Of a stretch of DNA of 18,812 nucleotides, positions 13,766-18,812 are shown one piece after another; within the stretch, counting starts at the first letter, position 1, and every line of letters starts with the position of its first letter. Origin of the DNA: Actinomycetes bacterium (GTDB lineage Bacteria > Actinomycetota > Actinomycetes > S36-B12); assembly GCA_030425745.1 (NCBI GenBank), contig JAUHZW010000013.1, positions 1 to 18,812 on the forward strand, given 5' to 3'. Both the position numbers and the translations under genes were made by a program. The notes beneath the pieces were generated by a model that ran no database searches, had not been told where the DNA came from, and saw nothing but the letters and a program-made list of their open reading frames with translations.

Positions 13766-13814
13766 GGCGTCGCGGAGGGGGCGCCCCGACAGGCGCGCGG
13801 GCTCGACCGGTGTT

Positions 13815-14204
13815 CTACTTCGCTTCGAGGCGTGGCTTGCGGTAGTCACGCCACGGCCCGGGGATTACCCAGATGGCCATGCCGGCGATCCAGACGATGA
13901 CCGTGCCCCACACCCAGCCCCAGCCGCTGATGGACAGGCCACTGGTGATGAGGGTGGTGACCAGCAGCGCGAGGAAGGTGGAGATCAGGCCGGCGAGCGG
14001 AACCATCGACGTGGCCTTTGCGTTGAGCCCCTTGAGCACGGCCCACGTGGAGAGGGCGCTGAGGATCGCGAAGACGACGACGCTGATGATGAAGGCGATG
14101 GGTCCGTCGATACGGAAGGAGTCACCGAGCAGCAGCCACGCGATGAGCAGACCGATCGCGTTGCCGCCGAGGCCGAGGAGCCAGCCGAGGAGGAATCGAG
14201 GCAT
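13815..14204 (-). CDS. Holin-4/YvlD-like four-helix membrane protein
   Basis: A 129-residue protein with four membrane helices (about 3-25, 34-56, 66-88 and 92-112) and a short basic tail ending WRDYRKPRLEAK. The opening MPRFLLGWLLGLGGNAIGLLIAWLLL and the spacing of helices resemble the YvlD / phage holin family 4 superfamily (PF04020), which in bacteria is chromosomal and not linked to phage lysis. No phage genes are near. The ATG at 14204 is six bases after TAGCGT, so the message is probably leaderless. Its promoter lies between it and the end of the FAD-oxidase gene. Function unknown. Confidence 0.7.
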   Translation of the reverse strand: MPRFLLGWLLGLGGNAIGLLIAWLLLGDSFRIDGPIAFIISVVVFAILSALSTWAVLKGLNAKATSMVPLAGLISTFLALLVTTLITSGLSISGWGWVWGTVIVWIAGMAIWVIPGPWRDYRKPRLEAK

Positions 14205-14210
14205 GGAGCG

Positions 14211-14216
14211 ACGCTA
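14211..14216 (-). promoter_or_regulatory. -10 box of the holin-4-like gene, leaderless arrangement
   Basis: TAGCGT on the minus strand (plus ACGCTA) lies six bases before the ATG at 14204 and just past the stop codon of the FAD-oxidase gene. Confidence 0.55.
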
Positions 14217-14225
14217 TCGCTCTGG

Positions 14226-15608
14226 TCACCAGCGCGGCAGGGACTTGCCGGGATTCAGGATGTTCTCGGGATCCCATGCCGCCTTGATCCGGGTGTGCAG
14301 GCTGGCAGCCACATCATCGAGTTCCTCGGCCAGCGCGTGCTGCTTGAGGTTGCCGACGCCGTGCTCGCCGGTGATCGTCCCGCCGCAGGCCAGCGCCACA
14401 TCAAGGATGCCGTCGAAGGCTCGAAGCGCCCGCGCGGCCGCGGCCTCGTCGCCCCGCTCGGTGATGATGGTCGGGTGGAGGTTGCCGTCGCCGGCATGCC
14501 CGAAAGTGCAGATGGTGACGTCGTGCTCAGCGGCGACGTCCTGGATGCGCACCATCGCCTCGGCCAGACGCGACCGGGGCACGGCGACGTCGTCGAGCAG
14601 CCAGTCGCCGGTGTCCTCCATCGCCAGGATCGCCATGCGACGGGCGCCGAGGAGCATCTCGGACTCCTCCTCCGTCTCAGCTCGGTAGGCCTCCGTGGCG
14701 CCGTTGACCTCGCAGATCTGGATGAGGCGATCGGCATCAGCCGCCGCACCGAGCCCCGAGTCGGTCTGGGCGACGAGCAGCGCCCCGGCCGTGACATCGA
14801 GGCCCATCGGCCGCCAGTTCTCCACCACGCGGATGGTCTGCTGGTCCATGAGCTCAAGCATCGACGGAGTGAGCTCGGACATGATCGCCGCCGTGGCACG
14901 CCCGGCCGCGGCGACGTCGTCGAACACCGCGACGGACGTGATGGCCGGGGGCGGCAGGGGACGCAGCCGCAGACGGGCCATGGTGACGATGCCGAGCGTG
15001 CCCTCCGAGCCGACCATCATCCCCGCGAGGTCATAACCGGCGACGCCCTTGATGGTGCGCCGACCGAGTCGGGTGATGCGTCCGTCGGCGAGCACCACCT
15101 CGAGCCCGATCACCGCATCTCGAGTGACGCCGTACTTCACGCAGCACAGGCCACCGGCGTTGGTGTTGACGTTGCCGCCGATCGAGCAGAAGTCCTTCGA
15201 TGCCGGGTCCGGCGCGTACCACAGGCCACTCTTCGCAACATGCTCGCGGAGCTCGGTGTTCATGATGCCCGGCTGCGTCTCGACGTAGCCGTCGGTGCCA
15301 TTCACCTCCAGCACGTCGCGCATGCGCTCGACACACACGACCAGTGAGCCGTCGATGGCGTTGCTGCCTCCGGAGAGCCCGGATCCCGCGCCGCGGGGCA
15401 CGACGGGCACCCGGTTCGCATGCGCGGCCTGCATCACGGCCGACACCTGCTCCGCAGAGCGCGGGAACACGACGGCGAATGGTTCTCCGGCATCTGATCC
15501 GGTGGAGCGATCACGGGTGTAGGAGCCGAGGATGTCCGGGTCGGTGACGATGTCGCGGTCATCGAGCGCGGCGTCGCATGCCGCCAGCACGGAGTCCTCA
15601 GGAGTCAC
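14226..15608 (-). CDS. FAD-linked oxidase, glycolate oxidase GlcD / D-lactate dehydrogenase type
   Basis: A 460-residue flavoprotein that oxidises a 2-hydroxy acid. The N-terminal PCMH-type FAD domain has VVFPRSAEQVSAVMQAAHANRVPVVPRGAGSGLSGG and PGIMNTELREHV, and further on DPASKDFCSIGGNVNTNAGGLCCVKYG and GSEGTLGIVT. The C-terminal FAD-oxidase domain has FGHAGDGNLHPTI (His371 and His378) and GTITGEHGVGNLKQ (His416), the substrate and metal site of GlcD and D-lactate dehydrogenases. Glycolate and D-lactate are the main candidates; no GlcE or GlcF partner is in the window, which favours a single-subunit enzyme. GTG at 15608 follows TACCGT by six bases. The frame runs on to 15764, but that extension overlaps the divergent gene and has no family match. 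Confidence 0.92.
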   Translation of the reverse strand: MTPEDSVLAACDAALDDRDIVTDPDILGSYTRDRSTGSDAGEPFAVVFPRSAEQVSAVMQAAHANRVPVVPRGAGSGLSGGSNAIDGSLVVCVERMRDVLEVNGTDGYVETQPGIMNTELREHVAKSGLWYAPDPASKDFCSIGGNVNTNAGGLCCVKYGVTRDAVIGLEVVLADGRITRLGRRTIKGVAGYDLAGMMVGSEGTLGIVTMARLRLRPLPPPAITSVAVFDDVAAAGRATAAIMSELTPSMLELMDQQTIRVVENWRPMGLDVTAGALLVAQTDSGLGAAADADRLIQICEVNGATEAYRAETEEESEMLLGARRMAILAMEDTGDWLLDDVAVPRSRLAEAMVRIQDVAAEHDVTICTFGHAGDGNLHPTIITERGDEAAAARALRAFDGILDVALACGGTITGEHGVGNLKQHALAEELDDVAASLHTRIKAAWDPENILNPGKSLPRW

Positions 15609-15614
15609 GCACGC

Positions 15615-15620
15615 ACGGTA
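15615..15620 (-). promoter_or_regulatory. -10 box of the FAD-linked oxidase gene, leaderless arrangement
   Basis: TACCGT on the minus strand (plus ACGGTA) lies six bases before the GTG at 15608. This decides the start against the longer open frame. Confidence 0.55.
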
Positions 15621-15635
15621 TCGGTTGGTGGCAGC

Positions 15636-15899
15636 ATGGAGGCCATGGCCGTTGTCGTCCTGCGCGCAGATGGCGAGATGGACACCTACGAGTCCGGCTA
15701 CCTGCATGCGACCTGCGGCACCGTGATCACCAGCCGCGAGGCCTGCCCCCACTGTGAGACCCACCCGTTCCTCGAGACCCTCGACCGAGCCGTCGCGTGG
15801 ACTCGCGAGGAGGACGACGGCTCACTCACGGTGCTGCAGGGCAACCGCGTCGCCGGAAGCTATCCGGCAGGCATCTGGCGTTCGTTCCGGAAGTTCTGA
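15636..15899 (+). CDS. Small hypothetical protein with a possible Cys cluster
   Basis: An 87-residue soluble protein I do not recognise. It contains ATCGTVITSREACPHCETH, a Cys-x10-Cys-x2-Cys plus His pattern that could bind zinc, and ends with a basic WRSFRKF tail. Two starts are possible: ATG at 15636, used here, or ATG at 15645 (MAVVVLRADGEM), which has GGAGG only two bases away, too close to be ideal. Divergent from the FAD-oxidase gene with only 27 bp between starts. Codon use looks normal for the window, with G/C at most third positions, so it is probably real. Whether it works with the oxidase is unknown. Confidence 0.65.
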   Translation: MEAMAVVVLRADGEMDTYESGYLHATCGTVITSREACPHCETHPFLETLDRAVAWTREEDDGSLTVLQGNRVAGSYPAGIWRSFRKF

Positions 15900-15930
15900 G
15901 ATCACAGAGGCAGCGGCCCGCCACCCATCC

Positions 15931-15961
15931 GACGCTTCTCGCCGTCCATGTTTGAAGCGTC
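15931..15961. terminator. Inverted repeat after the small Cys-containing gene
   Basis: GACGCTTC (15931-15938) and GAAGCGTC (15954-15961) form a perfect 8-bp stem with a 15-base loop, flanked by ACCCA and TGGGT that can extend it weakly. It lies 31 bases after the 15899 stop and 72 bases before the secreted-protein gene, so it could be a terminator or an operator of that gene. A second small stem, GGCGA/TCGCC (15990-16005), follows. No clear -10/-35 pair is seen in this gap. Confidence 0.35.
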
Positions 15962-16033
15962 CATCCGTGGGTAGCACATGAGGTGACGGGGCGAAGGCCC
16001 TCGCCGAAGGACCACCACAGATCGGAGAGAACC

Positions 16034-16579
16034 ATGAAGATCTCAACGCGACTGGCCGGTGGACTGGGCGCTGCTGCACTGGCAACGACAGCCCTCCTCG
16101 CCGCTCCTGCGGCGATGGCCGCGACCGACTCCGCCGTTCAGGCAGCCGACTCGAACATGACGACCGTGAACCTCACCGTCAAGGGCGGCAATGGCATGAC
16201 CATCACCCCCTACTCCGTCGTGCAGTCGAGCCCGGGAGGCGACCTCGCCCACAACTGGAAGGGCAAGGCCAAGGTCGTCAAGAACGGCAAGGTGTCCTTC
16301 ACGATCCCGACGGACTACACCGATGGTATGTCGCTGCAGGTGCAGGCGCCCTGGGAGTCCGGCAACCCCGGTTACGTCCCGATGGCCACCCTGTCCCCCG
16401 ACAGCTTCTGCTACCCGGGCACCCAAAAGGACACCGTGAACATGACCCTGAAGGTCCAGAAGAAGACGGTCGAGGGGCTGGGCGGCAATGCCGTGGTCCC
16501 GAACGTCTACAAGGTCAAGGTCGGTTCACCCGACTCCGTCCCGGGGCATCAGGATCTCCCGTACTGCACGATGCAGTAG
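16034..16579 (+). CDS. Secreted protein of unknown function
   Basis: A 181-residue protein with a classical Sec signal peptide: basic start (MKISTR), hydrophobic core to about residue 25 and an A-M-A cleavage site after residue 29, giving a mature protein starting ATDSAVQ. The mature part is rich in Val, Thr, Gly and Lys with alternating patterns (MTTVNLTVKGGNGMTITPYSV, NMTLKVQKKTVEGL) that suggest a beta-sandwich. Only two Cys are present, in SFCYPGT and PYCTMQ at the very C-terminus, and could form a disulfide. No sortase signal or lipobox is seen, so it should be released. GGAGAG six bases before the ATG (16024-16028 region) is a good ribosome binding site. I do not recognise a family. Confidence 0.82.
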   Translation: MKISTRLAGGLGAAALATTALLAAPAAMAATDSAVQAADSNMTTVNLTVKGGNGMTITPYSVVQSSPGGDLAHNWKGKAKVVKNGKVSFTIPTDYTDGMSLQVQAPWESGNPGYVPMATLSPDSFCYPGTQKDTVNMTLKVQKKTVEGLGGNAVVPNVYKVKVGSPDSVPGHQDLPYCTMQ

Positions 16580-16589
16580 CAGGCAGGCG

Positions 16590-16629
16590 CCCCGCCATGA
16601 CGAGTCCTCTAGCGGTTCGTCATGCGGGG
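16590..16629 (+). terminator. Hairpin terminator candidate after the secreted-protein gene
   Basis: CCCCGCCATGACGA (16590-16603) pairs with TCGTCATGCGGGG (16617-16629) with a single bulged base, an unusually stable stem with a 13-base loop. It begins 11 bases after the stop codon at 16579. No T-run follows, which is common for actinobacterial terminators. A second perfect 8-bp inverted repeat (GGGAGTTC 16658-16665, GAACTCCC 16678-16685) lies further on. Confidence 0.6.
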
Positions 16630-16732
16630 TGTCCCCGCAAGAGACGCAAGGGAACCAGGGAGTTCAGGCTCGTCAGAGAACTCCCGCGCGGTCAGCCGCC
16701 GACCATCAGATCCAGTAGGGGCGGCAGAGCCC

Positions 16733-16764
16733 TAGACTCGGTCTTCGACTGCGACGTTGTCGCA
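16733..16764 (+). promoter_or_regulatory. Candidate promoter region of tRNA-Arg
   Basis: TAGACT (16733-16738) is a plausible -10 box, with transcription starting near 16745 and a 5' leader of about 26 bases. The leader contains TGCGAC-GTT-GTCGCA (16750-16764), a perfect 6-bp hairpin seven bases before the mature tRNA, possibly a processing feature. No good -35 is visible. Confidence 0.35.
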
Positions 16765-16770
16765 TCCCCC

Positions 16771-16843
16771 GGCCCCGTAGCTCAGGGGATAGAGCAGAGG
16801 TTTCCTAAACCTTGTGTCGGAGGTTCGAATCCTCTCGGGGCCA
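16771..16843 (+). tRNA. tRNA-Arg (anticodon CCT)
   Basis: A 73-base cloverleaf with acceptor stem GGCCCCG/CGGGGCC, D arm GCTCAGGGGATAGAGC, anticodon stem GAGGT/ACCTT with loop TTCCTAA, and T arm GGAGG-TTCGAAT-CCTCT. The anticodon CCT reads AGG, a rare codon in GC-rich actinobacteria. Discriminator is A73 and CCA is not encoded. It stands alone between the secreted-protein gene and the membrane-protein gene. The 3' end carries no visible integrated element or repeated copy of its sequence in the window. Confidence 0.97.
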
Positions 16844-16916
16844 CTGCGAAGTCGTGTGACGGCGTCGGCAAACCTTCCTCCCGAACTGCGCGCCCGCCAC
16901 CGGGGAGTCTCGGCCC

Positions 16917-16922
16917 TACGAT
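16917..16922 (+). promoter_or_regulatory. -10 box of the large membrane-protein gene, leaderless arrangement
   Basis: TACGAT lies six bases before the ATG at 16929, the same hexamer and spacing as for pmt at 2534-2546. No Shine-Dalgarno is present. Confidence 0.6.
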
Positions 16923-16928
16923 CTGCGC

Positions 16929-18179
16929 ATGTCAGCTGCGGGGCTCGAGGGCGACTCAAGACGCTGGGCCATCTCAGGCGGAATCGTCCTCGCAGGGTTC
17001 CTCATCCTCGTGGTGCGCAACCTCGCAGCCCTCACAGCACCCTTTGTCTATGCGGAAGACGGATCCGTCTTCCTGCAGGACGCCCTGAACCACGGGTGGA
17101 GTCTGACATCCGTGTACAACGGTCAGATCTGGCTCATCGAGCGTATGGCCGCATATCCGCTGAGCCAGCTTCCCGTGACCGCGTTCCCGCAGGCCAACTA
17201 CCTGACGGCATCCCTGTTGACGGCCCTGGCGGTCAGTGTGGTGCTCCAGCAGCGGATGCGGCCCCTGTTCGGTCGCTACCGCTATCAGGTGCTCGCCTTC
17301 GCGCTCCTGATCCTGCTGCCGGGGACGTTCGAGGCGGCGTTGGGCCTGCTCACCGTCTACATCTGGCTGCCCCTGTCCGTCGCGCTTGTCATAGCCGCGG
17401 GGCCACCCCGTACGTCCTGGGGACGCTATGCGGAGATCGCGTACGTCATCATCGCCGGGCTTACTTCGCTGACGACGCTCCTCGTCCTCCCGGTCGCTGT
17501 CTGGATGACGATCACAGACAGGAGCCGACGCCGGGTGGTCAACCTGCTCACCCTCGGCGCGCTCGCGGTTCTCGAGGTCGCCGTTCTGGTGGCCAGCAAC
17601 CGGCAGCCCGGAAACTCAGCGAGCCTCCTCGACGTGGGGCAGTTGGTGATGAAGAAGTCGGGCGCCGTGCTGCTTCTCGGCAACACCGGCACCGAAGCCT
17701 TCTGGAGTCCTGATACCCGAGTGGGCCTGTTGCTCTTGGCCATGATCCTTCTGGCAGTGGTCGGCGTCCTCGCCGCATCACGGCCCAAGGGACCCGGACT
17801 CCCCCTGCTCGCCTCCGGTCTGCTGTATGCCTGGCTCGGCACCTACGCGGCGCCGGAGGTCGGCTCCCTTCACGCACCCTTCGAGGGTGGACGCTACTTC
17901 GTGCTCCTGACGGCGGCGGCCGTCATCGTCGTCGTGATGGCGCTGGGCACCGCATCTGGGCCACCGTCTCCGCGATACCGGCGCTGGGTCGCCGGCGCGG
18001 CCCTGGCCGCCATGACTTTCGGATTCATCGCCGATCTGCGGCAACGTCCGGTGCCACCGCTCGACGAGGGCGCCCTTGCAGACTTCGCGGCCTGCGTCGA
18101 CGGGCGCACCGAGCCGTGCCTGCTCGACATCGCTCCGAGGCCTCCGTGGCGCATTGCCGTGGATCCACGCCACGACTGA
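16929..18179 (+). CDS. Polytopic membrane protein, possible GT-C glycosyltransferase
   Basis: A 416-residue protein with about nine to ten hydrophobic segments. The first helix (about residues 15-36) is followed by an extracytoplasmic loop starting FVYAEDGSVFLQDALNHGW, with an acidic Glu43-Asp44 pair in the place where GT-C glycosyltransferases keep their catalytic DE/ED motif. A soluble stretch of about 45 residues with two Cys (FAACVDGRTEPCLLD) ends the protein. That topology and motif suggest transfer of a sugar from a polyprenyl-phosphate donor to an envelope glycan, but the similarity is weak and the acceptor is unknown. Start supported by the TACGAT box. Converges with the alcohol dehydrogenase, the stops being 11 bases apart. 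Confidence 0.72.
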   Translation: MSAAGLEGDSRRWAISGGIVLAGFLILVVRNLAALTAPFVYAEDGSVFLQDALNHGWSLTSVYNGQIWLIERMAAYPLSQLPVTAFPQANYLTASLLTALAVSVVLQQRMRPLFGRYRYQVLAFALLILLPGTFEAALGLLTVYIWLPLSVALVIAAGPPRTSWGRYAEIAYVIIAGLTSLTTLLVLPVAVWMTITDRSRRRVVNLLTLGALAVLEVAVLVASNRQPGNSASLLDVGQLVMKKSGAVLLLGNTGTEAFWSPDTRVGLLLLAMILLAVVGVLAASRPKGPGLPLLASGLLYAWLGTYAAPEVGSLHAPFEGGRYFVLLTAAAVIVVVMALGTASGPPSPRYRRWVAGAALAAMTFGFIADLRQRPVPPLDEGALADFAACVDGRTEPCLLDIAPRPPWRIAVDPRHD

Positions 18180-18190
18180 CGCGACCCTGC

Positions 18191-18812
18191 TCAGATCTGC
18201 GCGACCAGGCGCCCGGTCATCCGGTGGTGCTGCAGATCGTCGAGCCCGGTGGGAATGTCATCGAAGTCGATCATCGTGATCACGGGGCTCACCTCCCCGG
18301 AGGCCAGCAGTTCATAGACCGCGGCGATGTCTTCCTTGGTGCCGCCGGACGATCCACGGATCTCGGCCTGGCGGTGGATCATGTCCATGGTCTGCAGCGG
18401 GATCTCCATGCGCGCCATGCCCACCAGCACAACCCGGCCCTGCTTGCGAAGCGCCTTCACCGCGTTGGCCGTCGTCGTCCCGTAGCCGGCGTAGTCGACG
18501 ATGAGGTCGAAGTCCTGTCCCTGCCACTCGAGCACGTCGGCGACGACGGACTGCGCTCCGATCTCCCGGGCCATGGGCCACACGGCCTCGTTCACCTCGG
18601 CGACGTGCACCTCACACCCGAGCACGACGGCGACGCGGGCACCGATCTGCCCGAGGCCGCCGAGCCCGATGATGCCGACCTTCATCCCGGCCTTGGCCTC
18701 ACCACGGGTGACGAGTGCGTGGTAGGAGGTCATCCCGGCGTCGGTGCCGATCGCAGCGAGCGGGAAGGACAGCCCGTCGGGCATGGGGACGACGTCCTCC
18801 GCGAGACAGACG
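18191..18812 (-). CDS. Zinc-type alcohol dehydrogenase (MDR family), C-terminal part
   Basis: The frame is open to the right edge of the window, so the N-terminal catalytic domain with the zinc ligands lies outside. The visible 206 or so residues begin VCLAEDVVPMPDGLSFPLAAIGTDAGMTSYHALVTRG, the linker typical of medium-chain dehydrogenases. Then comes the NAD(P)-binding Rossmann domain with GIIGLGGLGQIGARVA and, at the end of the second strand, the acidic HVAEVNEA segment, where Glu suggests NAD rather than NADP. The C-terminal part (GSSGGTKEDIAAVYELLASGEVSPVI) is also typical. Substrate cannot be read from this half. An ATG at 18784 is internal, not the start. Confidence 0.9.
   Translation of the reverse strand, partial: VCLAEDVVPMPDGLSFPLAAIGTDAGMTSYHALVTRGEAKAGMKVGIIGLGGLGQIGARVAVVLGCEVHVAEVNEAVWPMAREIGAQSVVADVLEWQGQDFDLIVDYAGYGTTTANAVKALRKQGRVVLVGMARMEIPLQTMDMIHRQAEIRGSSGGTKEDIAAVYELLASGEVSPVITMIDFDDIPTGLDDLQHHRMTGRLVAQI

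Noticed and set aside
13815..14204. Phage remnant suggested by a holin-4-like protein
   Set aside because: This superfamily is widespread as chromosomal membrane proteins and there are no other phage genes, integrase or att repeats in the window.
15609..15764. N-terminal extension of the FAD-linked oxidase to 15764
   Set aside because: It overlaps the divergent gene at 15636, has no family similarity, and the TACCGT box six bases before GTG 15608 supports the shorter form.

Overview
This is a GC-rich chromosomal segment of an actinobacterium (Actinomycetota). Four things point there: the metG-rsmI-pmt neighbourhood, a SepX/GlpR-type division membrane protein beside rimJ and galU, an actinobacterial-type '3-methyladenine DNA glycosylase', and many genes whose start codon lies 6-7 bases after a TANNNT -10 box, which is the leaderless-mRNA arrangement common in this phylum. 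I cannot name the genus. I see no prophage, transposase, CRISPR array or plasmid genes; this is mostly core genome.

Layout. (1) 1-2511, minus strand: the first codons of a probable tatD, then metG (methionyl-tRNA synthetase) and rsmI (16S rRNA 2'-O-methyltransferase). (2) 2546-4141, plus: pmt, a protein O-mannosyltransferase divergent from rsmI. (3) 4146-4318: a highly structured intergenic repeat that can fold as three hairpins closed by a 14-bp stem, ending 4 bases from the 3' end of a minus-strand tRNA-Ala(CGC). (4) 4445-6943, minus: galU, rimJ and a glpR/sepX-like gene. The glp/moeA gene that often sits between galU and rimJ is absent here. (5) 6976-7584, plus: 5-formyltetrahydrofolate cyclo-ligase, convergent with a 4-bp-overlapping pair of crcB fluoride channel genes (7601-8388, minus). 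(6) 8437-9704, plus: an FmdB-family zinc-ribbon gene preceded by a CIRCE (HrcA) operator, a one-TM SAF-domain protein, and a mechanosensitive channel gene (mscL) that lacks TM1 and the periplasmic loop. (7) 9716-9772: three 19-bp tandem repeats. (8) 9779-13199: a class III aminotransferase (minus) divergent from a saccharopine-dehydrogenase-like reductase, which overlaps the glycosylase-like gene. (9) 13200-15608, minus: a DoxX-like membrane protein, a holin-4/YvlD-like membrane protein and a GlcD-type FAD-linked oxidase. (10) 15636-18179, plus: a small cysteine-containing protein, a secreted protein, tRNA-Arg(CCT) and a large membrane protein that resembles GT-C glycosyltransferases. (11) 18191 to the right edge, minus: the C-terminal part of a zinc-type alcohol dehydrogenase.

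How the genes fit together. metG, rsmI and the two tRNAs serve translation. pmt, galU, glpR/sepX and perhaps the 16929 gene serve the envelope and cell division. crcB is for fluoride export, and mscL and the small membrane proteins are for envelope stress. The CIRCE site suggests that the FmdB-like protein belongs to the heat-shock (HrcA) regulon. The items most worth a second look are the three-hairpin element at 4146-4318, the shrunken MscL, the CIRCE site on fmdB, the missing glp partner of glpR, and the consistent leaderless promoter geometry of ten genes.
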